Part shown: positions 1 through 11,548 of the stretch, one piece after another
Layout: each line of letters starts with the position of its first letter
Position numbering within the stretch: position 1 is the first letter of the stretch
From: Lactuca virosa
Lineage: Eukaryota > Streptophyta > Magnoliopsida > Asterales > Asteraceae
Direction: 5' to 3'
NCBI GenBank assembly: GCA_928212115.1
Contig: CAKMRJ010003334.1
Coordinates: 100,302,208 to 100,366,207, forward strand
Length of the DNA stretch: 64,000 bases
Notes under the pieces: model-generated
Databases searched by the model: none
Told to the model about the DNA's origin: nothing
The model's input: the letters and a program-made list of their open reading frames with translations, nothing else
Program-made: the position numbers and the translations under genes

Positions 1-876
1 AGGGAACTCGACGAGTTGTTCATACAACTCGGCGAGTCGGATGAAGATTAGACTCGATGTTAGTATCGAAAAAGGACCCGTCGAGTCTTTGCCAAACTCG
101 ACGAGCAGAAGTGAGTAGAGGATCTGAAAGGATGAGAGGGACTTTGCGAGTTGGCGGCCCAACTCGGCGAGTCCGGTCAACTGAAAGTTGACTTTGACCA
201 GGAAGTTGACTTTGGCCAGGAAGTTGACTTTGACCAGGGGTAAAATAGTCACTTTACCTTGAGATTAGTTATCAGTATCTGATTTAGTGTTTATGGGATT
301 TGTAGCCGGGGAGTTCCGGAGCAGCAGTCAGGCAGTTTCAGACTTAGCACCTCAGCAGCCAGCGTTACGAAGTGAGTTTCCTTCCAGTAGGAACGGGTCT
401 ACGGCCACAATGCCGGCCCGTTTAGTTAGCAGTAGTTCCGGACTTCGGTCCGATGCAGTAGTTCAGTGTGCTTGATTTCTTTGTGATTCAAGCATGTCTT
501 TGTGTTATGTGTTCCGGACTTCGGTCTGATGCAGTGGGCAAGGCCCAGTAGTTGCTTTATATGCTATTGTATGGAATGTGGTAGATTGGGGGAGCTCACT
601 AAGCTTTGTGCTTACAGTTTCAGTTTTTGATTTCAGGTACTTCCGTTAGTAAGGGGAAGAGCTCGGGATGATGGCATGGCACACACCACAACTTCAATTT
701 ATCCTGGGAGTTTTATTCAGATATTTTCCATATATTCATGATATCAGTTTTGATTTGATACATTGTTATGAATTTTTGAGATACACGGCACGTGGCTTGA
801 TTATATGATATTCGGAATTATGTTTTTAGTTAATGTTAAAGCAAAAAATTTTGGGTTGTATTTTTGGGATGTTACA
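1..876 (+). repeat. T1 5' LTR, right part (start outside window)
   Basis: It aligns with 5817-6692 of the 3' LTR. It ends in gggatgttaca directly before the primer-binding site. It contains the near-palindromes ACTCGACGAGT (6-16) and ACTCGGCGAGT (27-37) plus related copies near 96-105 and 162-172. These are followed by a triplicated gaagttgactttg motif and a cggacttcggtccgatgcag motif. The 62-codon frame at 287-475 recurs in the other LTR and has no protein features. Confidence 0.93.
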
Positions 877-878
877 AG

Positions 879-892
879 TTGGTATCAGAGCC
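879..892 (+). other. T1 primer-binding site (initiator Met-tRNA)
   Basis: The stretch ttggtatcagagcc lies two bases after the LTR end. Its core TGGTATCAGAGC is the usual complement of the 3' end of plant initiator methionine tRNA, used to prime minus-strand DNA synthesis. Confidence 0.92.
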
Positions 893-1753
893 TTGGTTTG
901 AGGGATTCAGGCACACTTTCGGGTATGACTGGACTCAAACTAAGGAAATGGTAAAATATTTTCAAAAGAAAATGTTTTCGAAAGAATTGCCGGAAAAAGA
1001 AACTTAAAAAGAAAAGAGTTTTAGAAAAACAAAGAGAATTTTTAGAAAGGAAAAGAACTTTGAAAAGAGAAAAAGGGTGTGGTGCATGCAATCAGCCGAG
1101 CTCAAGTAAGTACTCTCAAATTACCCATAAAAGTTTATGTTATGATTGTCAGTTTCAGTTTCAGTAGAACAGCATGCTAGAATAGGACTAAGGATCTAGG
1201 AGGATGCCTTATGTGCCTGCTATATGTGTTTCAGCTTCATGAGAATTGCATGCTAGTATTGAGTAGATAGTAGTAGGATATCCTGTTTAGGTTATGCCTG
1301 ATAGTATGAGCTTAGCATTGTATGCTAGTACAGTTTCTCGTTATAAGAATAGATTTGCTTGAGTAGTTTCCTGTGTCCGAATGTTGCTTGCTTTGTGCTT
1401 TGTAGGACTCTGAGTGATGGGAGTTAGCCATTAGGTGAATACGTCACGTCACATGTGATCAGGGTTGAATAATCTAAGAGTACTGGATTTGGCCCTATTG
1501 CGCATCTCTTGTTTGAGTCTAACCATTGTAGGGACGAGTCTTCTACTCGAAGGATTATCTGAGACTCGTCACATGTTATGGTACTCAGGCGATGGCTAAT
1601 TGGCATTACAAGGAGGCCTTCATCAGCTGAGGACTGGATTGGGTGGAGTCAGAGATTTCCCCTAGGGCAAGCCTAGGATGAGAGTAGCAAAGATCAGTAG
1701 CAGTAGAAGTGACTTGGTGGAGTCGAGGTAGTACTTGAGGAAAGTACGGATAG
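893..1753 (+). other. T1 leader; gag deleted
   Basis: The untranslated leader is purine-rich near 960-1080. It resembles the leader of T5 (58363-59160), including the gagtctaaccattgtaggg block and the aggaaagtacggatagat block just before 1754. No gag or zinc-knuckle reading frame exists between the leader and the protease remnant. In T5 the same leader end is followed by about 270 bp of other sequence before a gag remnant. T1 therefore lost gag and the start of protease in one deletion close to 1770. Confidence 0.75.
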
Positions 1754-4700
1754 ATGTGGAAGGTAGTATGGGCCTGTACTACCCGATCATTTGTTTCGCT
1801 TGCGCTTAGCAAGAGGTTTAGCAGAGCTCCGGGGGAGCTGGATTGTCCACTCGAGGTGGAAATAGCGGACGACAGGACCGTCAGGGTCGCGAGAGTGCAT
1901 AAGGGGTGTTTGCTTCGGTTATTCGATGAGCAGTTTTCAGTAGACTTGGTTCCTATTCCTTTGCGAGGGAACAAGGTTATAGTGGGTATGGATTGGCTAA
2001 GCCCCAATGGGGCGGTGATTGATTGTGAGCTGCAGTTAGTGAGGGTTCGCACTCCCAGTGGGGGAGAGTTAGTGATTCAGGGCGAGAGGCCACAACGCGG
2101 ACCGATTCTCTGTTCAGCAGCGAGAGCGAGGCGCTACTTCCAGCAGGGTTGTGCGGGGTATATTGCCTATGTTTTAGATGCCCGAGAGAAGGGCAAGGCT
2201 ACAGTCGACGATGTTCCGGTAGTGCGAGACTACCCGGATGTATTTCCAGAGGATTTGCCTGAAGTACCTCCTGAGAGACAGGTTGAGTTCAGGATTGACC
2301 TGGTTCCTGGTGCGGCTCCGATAGCCAAGGCACCATATCGGTTGGCTCCTCCAGAGATGCAGGAGTTGTCTACGCAACTGCAGGAGCTGCTAGACAAGGG
2401 TTTTATCAGGACGAGTGGTTCACCATGGGGACCCCCGATCCTGTTCGTGAGGAAGAAGGATGGGTCGCACCGTATGTGCATAGATTATCGAGAGCTGAAC
2501 AAGGTAACGGTGAAGAACCGTTACCCGCTCCCGAGGATAGATGACTTGTTTGACCAACTTCAGGGAGCATCTTGGTTCTCCAAGATTGATTTACGGTCAG
2601 GATATCACCAGATGCGGGTCAGGGATGAGGATGTGCAGAAGATCGCTTTTAGGACCCGCTATGGTCATTATGAGTTTGTGGTGATGCCGTTCGGGCTCAC
2701 CAACGCTCCAGCCGCGTTCATGGATCTCATGAATCGCGTATGCAGACCGATGCTGGATCGGTCAGTGATAGTGTTCATTGATGATATCTTGGTTTATTCC
2801 AAGACTCAGGAGCAACATGAGGAGCACCCGAGGGAGGTGCTAGAGACTTTGAGGAGGGAGAGACTTTTCGCGAAGTTCTCCAAGTGCGAGTTCTGGTTGC
2901 GCGAGGTGCAGTTCCTTGGACACCTCGTCAACCAGAAGGGTATACTAGTGGATCCGGCCAAGATAGAGGCTGTGATGAAGTGGGAGGTCCTGAGGTCTCC
3001 AACTGAGATTCGGAGCTTCCTAGGACTGGCAAGGTACTACAAGAGATTCATCTAGGATTTCTCCAAGATAGCTGTTCCGCTCACCCGACTGACCAAGAAG
3101 TCGGTGGTGTTTTGCTGGGGGCCTGAGCAGCAGGCAGCATTTGAGACCCTTAGACAGAGATTGTGCGAGGCGCCGATCCTCACCCTGCCAGAGGGAGTAG
3201 AGGATTTTGTAGTTTACTGTGACGCTTCGATCACAGGTTTGGGAGCAGTTTTGATGCAGCGAGGCCATGTGATAGCTTACGCCTCTAGACAGTTGAAGCC
3301 TCACGAGGTTAACTATCCGACGCACGATTTAGAGCTGGGGGCGGTGGTGTTCGCCCTCAAGATTTGGAGACATTAACTCTATGGGGTCCGCTGTATCATT
3401 TACACGGATCACAAGAGTTTGAAGTACCTCATGGATCAGCCGAATCTGAACATGAGGCAGCGCCGATGGTTGGACGTGGTAAAGGATTATGACTGTGAGA
3501 TCCTTTATCATCCGGGCAAGGCCAATGTAGTGGCCGACGCCTTGAGCCGCAAGGCGGTAGCAGCCCCGATCAGGGATGTATGTCTGAGGATGACATTGAT
3601 TACTCCATTGTTGGAGCAGATCAGAGAGGCACAGGTTGAGGGCCTGAAGGAGGAGAGGCAAAAGTGTGAGAGGATTGTGGGCCGAGTAGCTTCCTTTGAC
3701 TATGACAGTCGAGGATTGTTGACCCTTCATGGGAGAGTTTGGGTACCATACTGGGGAGGAGTACGGCAGGCACTGATGGATGAGGCCCACAAGTCTCGGT
3801 TCTCCATTCACCCAAGGGCGACGAAGATGTACAGGGATCTTCGACCCAATTATTGGTGGCCCTGCATGAAGCGGGACGTAGCTTGGTACGTGGAGAGATG
3901 TCTGACCTGCAGGAAGGTCAAGGCGGAGCATCAGAGACCCCACGGCAAGATGCAGCCGTTAGACATTCTCGTGTGGAAATGGGAAGATATCACTATGGAT
4001 TTCATCACTAAGCTTCCCAGGACCGCACGTGGAGTTGATTCAATTTGGGTCATAGTGGATCGGCTGACCAAGAGCGCGCATTTCATACCAATTCAGGAGA
4101 GCATATCGGTCGAGAAGCTAGTCGATATCTATGTGCGCGAGGTAGTGGCACGGCATGGGGTGCCTGTATCAGTAGTATCGGACCGAGATGTCCGGTTTAC
4201 TTCCAGATTTTGGAAGCGGTTCCATGACGAGATGGGTACTCGTCTCCATTTCAGCACCGCTTTTCACCCTCAGACGGATGGACAGAGCGAGAGGACGATT
4301 CAGACTCTTGAGGACATGCTTCGGGCATATGTATTAGATTTTGGTGGCAGTTGGGATACGTATCTTCCGTTAGCAGAATTTTCGTATAACAACAGTTACC
4401 ACACTAGTATTGACCGCCCTCCTTTCGAGATGCTCTACGGGAGGAAGTGTAGGACCCCGATTTGTTGGGGCGAGGTCGGTCAGCGAGTCATCGGGAGTAC
4501 CGAAGTGGTGCTCAAGACCACAGAGTTGATCCAGCAGGTCCGTAGCATATTGCAGACTGCGCAAAGTCGGCAGAAGAGTTACGCCGACAGGATGCGTTCG
4601 GACTTGGAGTTTCAGGTGGGCGATATGGTCCTCCTGAAGGTATCACCCTGGAAGGGTGTTATCAGGTTCCGGAAGAGGGGCAAGCTGGGCCCCAGGTTTA

Positions 4701-5068
4701 TCGGTCCTTTTAGGGTTTTGGCCCGGGTGGGTCGGGTTGCTTATCGATTGGATCTTCCAGCAGAGCTTAGCCAGGTCCACAACACTTTCCATGTTTCTCA
4801 GTTGAGGAAGTGTTTAGTGGACGAGTCAGCAGTAGTCCCCTTGGAGGATATTCAGGTTGATAGCAGCCTGAATTATATCGAGAGACCAGTTGCGATCTTG
4901 GATCGGAAGACGAAGACCTTGAGGAACAAGGTGGTTCAGTTAGTGAAGGTGCAGTGCCAGCACCGAAAGGGTTCAAAGTGGACGTGGGAGACCGAGGAAG
5001 AGATGAGGGAGCATTATCCAGAGTTATTCTCAGATTCAGTAGCAGCAGACTTCGAGGACGAATTCTAA
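1754..5068 (+). pseudogene. T1 pol pseudogene: partial protease, RT, RNase H, integrase, chromodomain-like tail
   Basis: One reading frame spans the whole region but has two internal stops: TAG at 3053-3055, inside the RT-RNase H connection, and TAA at 3374-3376, in RNase H. The protease begins downstream of its DSG active site; only the ...SFVS...GMDWLS half remains. RT shows KDGSHRMCIDYR, PLPRIDDL, MPFGLTNAP and the catalytic FIDDILVYS. RNase H shows VVYCDAS, THDLELGAVV and the YHPGKANVVADALSR end. Integrase has the H-x-H...CLTC zinc motif, the catalytic Asp in TMDFITKLP, Asp in VVSDRD and Glu in DGQSER. It closes with GPFRVL and a WTWETEEEMREHYP chromodomain-like tail. The upstream ATG at 1754 is leader-derived. 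Both stops are single-codon changes, so decay followed insertion. Confidence 0.93.
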
Positions 5069-5071
5069 GAC

Positions 5072-5085
5072 AAGTGGGGGAGAGT
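5072..5085 (+). other. T1 polypurine tract
   Basis: The run aagtgggggagagt lies immediately 5' of the 3' LTR and primes plus-strand synthesis. The identical tract precedes the 3' LTR of T5 (62727-62740). Confidence 0.9.
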
Positions 5086-6692
5086 TGTAACGCCCCATTT
5101 ATGGTATGAGATTTAAATATTTCATTTCTTAAGGGGTACTCGACGAGTCAGAAGCATTCTTGGAATATTTCTCATTGTGTGGAGGATTTTTGTGCATTTT
5201 GAAGTTAGAAGAAGAAGAGAGAAGAGGGGTTCTCAAGAGGAGCAAAGAAGATCTGAGCTTAGTGTGTCCTTCCAGCTTCCATCAAGGTATAAAGCTCGAA
5301 TCTTTGCTTGTCATCATGTAGATCTCCATAAAAGCTTGCTAGTCTTGTTTTTGAGCCTTTTCTAGACCTTGAGGTCGATTCATGGGTAGTTAAGTCGAAT
5401 GGGTTTCAGATCTAAGCACTTCAGGACTCCTTAAGCTCAAGGTTGCCACCTTTATTGAGCTACGCACCCATTCCAAACCTAGATCTCATCTTTTAGCTCC
5501 TTATTGGGCTTTTTAGCTTATCATGAGCATGCATGAATGTAAAGTTAGAAACTTTACGTGTGAAATCAGTCCTAGGACCCCAGATCTATGAATTGGATGC
5601 ATTGGAATTTAGAAAAATTGACTGTTTAGTAATGGCACGCATGGGACTCGACGAGTCGAGTCGCAAGTCCCCGATTTTCACCATTTGAGAGTTTAGGGTG
5701 AATCAGTGAGTAGAGTAAGGACTCAGTGAGTTAAGACTTGGATCTGGAAGCATTCGGACTCGACGAGTTGTTCATACGACTCGGCGAGTCAAAGACTGGG
5801 TGTGTTCTTCTGTTCAAGGGAACTCGACGAGTTGTTCATACAACTCGGCGAGTCGGATGAAGATTAGACTCGATGTTAGTGTCGAAAAAGGACCCGTCGA
5901 GTCTTTGCCAAACTCGACGAGCAGAAGTGAGTAGAGGATCTGAAAGGATGAGAGGGACTCGGCGAGTTGGCGGCCCAACTTGGCGAGCCCGGTCAACTGA
6001 AAGTTGACTTTGACCAGGAAGTTGACTTTGGCCAGGAAGTTGACTTTGACCAAGGGTAAAACAGTCACTTTACCCTGAGATTAGTTATCAGTATCTGATT
6101 TAGTGTTTATGGGATTTGTAGCCGGGGAGTTCCGGAGCAGCAGTCAGGCAGTTTCAGACTTAGCACCTCAGCAGCCAGCGTTACGAAGTGAGTTTCCTTC
6201 CAGTAGGAACGGGTCTACGGCCACAATGCCGGCCCGTTTAGTTAGCAGTAGTTCCGGACTTCGGTCCGATGCAGTAGTTCAGTGTGCTTGATGTCTTAGT
6301 GATTCAAGCATGTCTTTGTGTTATGTGTTCCGGACTTCGGTCCGATGCAGTAGGCAAGGCCCAGTAGTTGCTTTATATGCTATTATATGGTATGTGGTAG
6401 ATTGGGGGAGCTCACTAAGCTTTGTGCTTACAGTTTCAGTTTTTGATTTCAGGTACTTCCGCTAGTAAGGGGAAGAGCTCGGGATGATGGCATGGCACAC
6501 GCCACAACTTCAGATTATCATGGGAGTTTTATTCAGATATTTTCCACATGTTCATGATATCAGTTTTGATTTGATACATTGTTATGACTTTTTGAGATAC
6601 ACGACACGTGGCTTGATTATATGATATTCGGAATTATGTTTTTAGTTAATGTTAAAACAAAAATTTTTGGGTTGTATTTTTGGGATGTTACA
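5086..6692 (+). repeat. T1 3' LTR (1607 bp)
   Basis: It begins tgtaacgcccc after the polypurine tract and ends gggatgttaca, matching the 5' LTR end. ACTCG-N-CGAGT words occur near 5139, 5645, 5759, 5784, 5823, 5844 and 5957, so they crowd the middle of the LTR. The second half (about 6390-6692) is the U5-side sequence shared with T5, with the block ctcactaagctttgtgctta. Confidence 0.93.
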
Positions 6693-6726
6693 TGAGGACA
6701 ACATAATAGAAGATGTTGACGTTGAC

Positions 6727-7943
6727 ATGGAGGATTTCAATCTAAATATTGATACAGAAGCAGAGTTCAATGGATGTCAAAGTTTGGATGGTCAAAGAAA
6801 TGAAGATAGTAATGAAGAAGAGGATGTGGAGGTAATTGATAATGACGAGTGGGATTCACTAAGTGATGACTCAGGGGACAACAGGAAAAGAAGAGAAATG
6901 ATCAAAGAGTTGGGGAAACAAACATTATGTTCTGCTGGTGAGGTGCACAAGGTAGCTTTTCATATTGGGCAGGAATATAAAGCCAAGAAAGAATTGAAAG
7001 ATAAAGTTGATCTGCATGCTTTAGAGACAAGGAGGAATATCTCATTCACAAAAAATGACAAGAGTAGATTAACAGCTGTTTGTGATGGAAGTGTAGTTGT
7101 AAATGCAAGTGGGGTAGGTGGACCTACCTCTGGGAAAAATGTAAAGGGTAAAGATGTAAGCTCAGATAAAGTTAAATGCACATGGAAACTTCATGCATCT
7201 AGGTCAAGTGAACAGGACTATTGGTTTATTAAGACATATAATCAGAAACACATCTGCCTCCAAACACGAAAAATCAGATCTTGCACAACAACATTTCTTT
7301 CCAAACATATTATGGATCAGATTGAAGCTAATCCTGGCCTGCCTGTTCGTGCTCTACAAGAGCAACTCCAATCAACATATGGAGTTAGTATTTCAGAAAA
7401 GAAAGCATTTAGGGCAAAATCATTAGCCACCAAAAATGTTGCAGGAGATTACGTAAAGCAATATGCAGCTTTGAGAGAGTATGTGCTAGAGCATATGTTG
7501 TTGTTGAAAGTGAAAACACTTCAAGTTGGAAATGGTTTCTTCAGTGTCTTGCAGAAGATCTTGACTTGTATTCAAATTCCAACTTCACCTTTATCAGTGA
7601 TAGACAGAAGGTACTATAGTTACATTTAATATTGCATACATAGGTTTCATTACAGACTAATGCTAATTACTTATTTTGTTTTTGTGAAAACAGGGTCTTC
7701 TACCAGCCATAGAACAATTGTTTCCTAATGCAGAACACAGGTTCTGTAATAGACACATATACCCGAACATAAGGAAGTTATTTAAGACTACAGAGTACAA
7801 GGAGTATTTTTGGAGGTGTGCTACAGCCACCACCATAACAGAGTTTGAAGCTGTAATGGTAGAGCTAAGGAATTATGACATAGAAGCATATCAGTGGCTC
7901 TTGAAAATCCCTCCACATCATTGGGCTAGAAGTCATTTTTCAG
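6727..7943 (+). pseudogene. MuDR/MULE transposase remnant
   Basis: The 5' part encodes an acidic N terminus, then a MuDR-type DNA-binding region with CTWKLHASR and IKTYNQKHIC, then ANPGLPVRALQEQL. The second part carries KWFLQCLAEDLDLY, FTFISDRQK and, after an 83-bp intron (7611-7693, GT...AG), LLPAIEQLFPNAEHRFCNRHI. Between about 7490 and 7530 the frame shifts and a family-typical stretch of several dozen residues, including the first catalytic Asp region, is absent. The frame runs into exon 2 only after that shift. Sequence ends at a second apparent donor site (7944) and homology stops. An ATG in the adjacent LTR at 6649 opens the same frame, which is accidental fusion. Non-functional as transposase. 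Confidence 0.85.
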
Positions 7944-8023
7944 GTATTTTCTCAATTGGTTGTCTTATTATTTATTATAGTATAGATATGCACTAACTGT
8001 AATTTTGTTAATGAACTACTAGG

Positions 8024-8857
8024 AAGGGTTTTTATTTACACTCAAAGTGTTGGGGCCATACAGGATTAGTATTATTTTTGTGTTTCACTTTGCATGTTTT
8101 GACTTCCAGAATAACTAGGTCATTCTTCCCGAATGACTAAGTTATTCAAACCATCCACAGTCGGTCATATGTTGGAAGTAGATATGAACCAAGACTGTCA
8201 TGAATTTGGCTTGTATGATTTGTCTAATGTGCATTAGACATAGCAATAGTTGCTACAACATTCATGAGTGCTCATAAGTTCTGAGTATTGGATTCAACCC
8301 ACACTTATTTGGATTCACTTCATGGATTTTATCACGAGTGAATCATGAGACGATAATATCTTATATTCTTCAAACCTAGAGATATGAGTTGTTGACTATG
8401 AGTTGGTTATACATTGATTGCACGTAAACGCATTGGTAACTCGATGTTATAAAACGTGCCTTTGTGTATGATTCAACAAGTAGTCAGTACAAGCATATGA
8501 GTCGAAGTTTATCCATTCCTTTTACCTTCGGGATAAAAGCGATATCTGTGGGCCCCTCGATGATTTAGTGATGACAAAATGTAAGTGCTCGGCCGGGCCT
8601 AGACTGATTTGATTTGTTCAATTAGTCAGTCATCATAAATCGGAAATCGGAAAACAACAAATGGACAGAGAGAATGATTATAATCCATGTATCAGTCCAT
8701 ATGATATCTAGAATGGAGGAATATATGATCACTTATCTAATGGACGCGTCATTTATTTGTTCAGAGTTCGGCAGCAGCTTTTAAGAGCTACGATTGCTGG
8801 TCAGGTTGTGAAGGCGTACTTGCAATAATAGTTATTAGACGTATCCAAGTGGGAGAC
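8024..8857 (+). repeat. Extra copy of the Copia internal 3' tail
   Basis: This block is about 99% identical by eye, and without indels, to 15065-15898, the region just inside the 3' LTR of the Copia element. It sits on the wrong side of the 5' LTR, abutting the MULE remnant at 8023. It therefore belongs to a second, truncated element that shares this LTR. It ends in the polypurine-like caagtgggagac. Confidence 0.9.
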
Positions 8858-9638
8858 TGTTGGATTAGTGTCTAAGTCCATAACTATAATTGGTATATAC
8901 TTGACCCGACCCGGCATGGTCCATTTGGGTTGCATGACATCAGAACATTTGGATAGACCTTTTAATGAGAAGAAGATATTTGTGACATATTAATATATTA
9001 TAAGTTCTAATATATTAATATGAAATCATATTATTTAATTAGTATTGATCTAGAATTAATTTGGAATTAATTTAGTGATCAAAAGAGACTAATTAAATAT
9101 ATGGGGATTGATTGTGTAAATCATAGATTCTTATATATGTGGGCTCATGATCCATGATTCCTTATGTTGGGTTTAACCCATGTGGTGGCCCATGGATACT
9201 CCATGGAGGTTAAAACCCATGGAGCATAAGGAATGGGTTAAGTCATGGGTTACATGGTGTAACCCTAATGTGCACACTATATAAAGACCCCATTGTTGGT
9301 GAAATCGGCACTAGTGTATTACATAGAGGGCAAGCCGATTTCATAGAGATATAAGACTAATATCTTCTCTCATGGTTATTCCAAATGTTCATGGTGTTGT
9401 GTGAACCATTTGAGGTGTCACACTTAGGGCACTAGGCTCTTGGGCTCCATGGAATCAAGCACCAAACAAGAGGTATGTAATTCTACTAGATTTTATATTA
9501 TATGTACTTCATAATATGCTAGTTAGGATAAATACCTTGGAAAATTGATATTTGCATGTATAATAGAGAAAACATAGATCCAAGGTATTTAGGGTTGCAT
9601 GTACACCATAGGAGTGTTAGAATGCTCAAAACCCAACA
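8858..9638 (+). repeat. Copia 5' LTR (781 bp)
   Basis: It starts TGTTGGATTAG and ends AACCCAACA, the usual TG...CA with short inverted ends. It is the same length as 15899-16679, with only about three substitutions noticed, indicating recent duplication. It includes a TATA box and is followed by a primer-binding site. Confidence 0.95.
9278..9285 (+). promoter_or_regulatory. TATA box in Copia 5' LTR
   Basis: TATATAAA within cacactatataaagacccc. It is placed at the middle of the LTR, as expected for a U3/R boundary. The counterpart in the other LTR is at 16319-16326. Confidence 0.65.
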
Positions 9639-9639
9639 G

Positions 9640-9652
9640 TGGTGTCAGAGCC
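9640..9652 (+). other. Copia primer-binding site
   Basis: tggtgtcagagcc, one base after the LTR. It matches the initiator Met-tRNA complement except for one base (g for a at the fifth position). Confidence 0.85.
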
Positions 9653-9721
9653 TAGGCTTGTTTTCACTTATACTTGATGCAAACTGCTTAAAATCGAAGT
9701 TTTTTTGCTGCTGGGACAGTA

Positions 9722-9806
9722 GACTCGCCGAGTTCACTGATGGACTCGACGAGTCCAAGACAAAATGCATCCAACTCGCCGAGTTGGTTCGTGCACTCGA
9801 CGAGTT
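9722..9806 (+). repeat. Four ACTCG-N-CGAGT words in Copia leader
   Basis: Near-palindromes with centre C, A, C, A occur at 9723-9733, 9744-9754, 9774-9784 and 9795-9805, spaced by about 21-30 bp. The same word fills the LTR of the Ty3/gypsy element T1. Confidence 0.85.
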
Positions 9807-10091
9807 AGACCCCCAAACCGCATATCTTCGAGTTTTGGTGCTGGAATTGGTCTAGAATCATTACCTTTGATTGTTTTGATCTTATAAAACCTGTTTTTAA
9901 TGTGGTAATGATTATGTTAAACCAATTTCAATGTTATAATCAAAGTTTCAAGTTTTATATATGTTTATGTGATTCTTGAAAAATTGTTGATTATGAATGT
10001 TCATGCTTATGAGTTTTGGTAGATCATATGAATTATGTGCAAATTGTTTGTTAGTATAATTCTTGATCTCAATGAAATTGTATGGACTCCA

Positions 10092-10512
10092 TAACTTGTC
10101 CTCAAGTTATGGATTACCAAAAGTTTTTTTATGTTTCCTTGATTTATGAGTTAGTTTAGATTAATAAAAAATTGTGTTTTAGTTGTTTTTAATCCAAATT
10201 AATCTAGAGTTAGTTCATAAAATATGTTTTTGTAACTTGTCTTCAAGTTATATGAAAAGTCATATTTATGAATCTTAAAACTCAGAAAAGTGTCATAGGT
10301 TACATAAAAATGAAGAGTCTTTTTCATTTAATTATTTTATGACTCCATAACTTGTCCTCAAGTTATGGATGTTAAAGAGTCACTTCTTTAAAAGATGTCA
10401 TTAAAAGATAAGGAGTTACATAAAATGAAGAGTCTTCATTTTAATGTACATAAAATTCATAAGTTATGAAATGAAAAATCTTGAATAGTTTCAAAACTTG
10501 CCCTCAAGTTTT
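10092..10512 (+). repeat. Four AACTTG-N4-CAAGTT inverted-repeat words
   Basis: Copies lie at 10092-10110, 10233-10251, 10348-10366 and 10493-10512. The arms are perfectly complementary; the four-base centres are tcct, tctt, tcct and ccct. Flanking sequence also repeats loosely, so this part of the leader is a degenerate tandem array of about 110-145 bp. Confidence 0.75.
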
Positions 10513-11241
10513 AGAATTTGTAAAGTTACTCTTCATGTATACTTTAATTCCAAATTGAACCCTTAGAATTTTAAAAGCTAAAATTCAAACTTTATGGACT
10601 TCATTAAATTAATTAAAGTGTTTAATTAAAAGAGTTAATAATTCCATAAAGACATGGTTTAAGTTTAATTAAATTAAGCGTATAGTTTAATTAATAGATT
10701 AAACCACCAAGTATTTTAAATGTTTAAAATATACCCTTATACTATATTATAATTTTAATTATATAGATATGTATAAGATAAAGTCAATCTTACCATTAGT
10801 AGGCCTCATTCACGAAGCCGGTCTATAAGGGGGGTATAAGGTTACTGCCTATAAAATGGCAGTTTAATGGGTGTCCACTCTCACCCACCGCTTCCTTGAC
10901 TGGTGGAGGGTCGTTAGCCGAACGGGTAGGAAAGGACTATAATTCTCCCTTCATTAAAAGTATAATGATAAATACTAAGTAACTAAACACTTATAAATTC
11001 TCAATCTTAGTTACTTAGGAAAATGTGAAATAGGTGCTAACCCATGAAATTACACTTTGTGCCTTACCAAGTCGTTAGTAGAGCGTGTGTGGTTAACCGG
11101 CATGCTAATAAGGACTAGTAAGAGTGGCAAAGGGTAACTTGACTTTATTATAGATCGGTGGAGCGTGTGTGGTTAACCGGCACATCGATTAGGTGATAAA
11201 GTTAAGGGTACCAAGTCAATTTGCATGGTTATTCACACCTT

Positions 11242-11461
11242 GTTTGTGATCCTCGGCATCCCAGTCACAAACTTGAGAGGGCACAATCGAGATTCAAACA
11301 TGCCATTGAAAGTTCAATGTATCTCAAAAGATCTAGGAGTTTCAAATCCAATTAAAACTTAATTATATTTCGTTTTTCATGGTGGAAATTGGTAAATCGT
11401 CATTTACCTACCTTCAACTATTTTATAACTCGGATTACGGCATCCCTATTCCAGTTATAAA
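11242..11461 (+). repeat. Two hairpins with different stems and a shared loop word
   Basis: Hairpin 1 has stem gtttgtga/tcacaaac (11242-11249 with 11265-11272). Hairpin 2 has stem tttataact/agttataaa (11422-11430 with 11453-11461). Both loops contain cggcatccc although the stems are unrelated. Confidence 0.6.
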
Positions 11462-11548
11462 TAGGTTGTTGGATCCTAGCCTTAATATTTCATATTGGGT
11501 GTTATATTAAGGACTTTAAATCAACTAACTTGAATTTCTCCCTTATAG

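Larger units (their letters stand above)
1..6692 (+). mobile_element. T1: Ty3/gypsy LTR retrotransposon (Tekay-like), degenerate
   Basis: The element consists of a partial 5' LTR, a Met-tRNA primer site, a leader, a broken pol, a polypurine tract and a 1607-bp 3' LTR. The domain order protease, RT, RNase H, integrase, with a chromodomain-like C terminus, places it in the chromovirus/Tekay branch of Ty3/gypsy. By eye the two LTRs differ at roughly 25 sites over the shared 876 bp, so the insertion is not recent. Gag is missing and pol carries stops, so the copy cannot move by itself. The right flank begins tgagg; the left target duplication lies outside the window. Confidence 0.93.

Noticed and set aside
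287..475. 62-codon frame MFMGFVAGEF..., repeated at 6103-6291
   Set aside because: It lies in both T1 LTRs and is repeated only because the LTR is; no protein features.
3329..3943. 204-codon minus-strand frame opposite T1 pol
   Set aside because: Antisense shadow of the RNase H-integrase coding strand.
6649..6726. Start of the MULE frame inside the T1 LTR
   Set aside because: The ATG belongs to the inserted LTR; the element inserted next to the transposase by chance.
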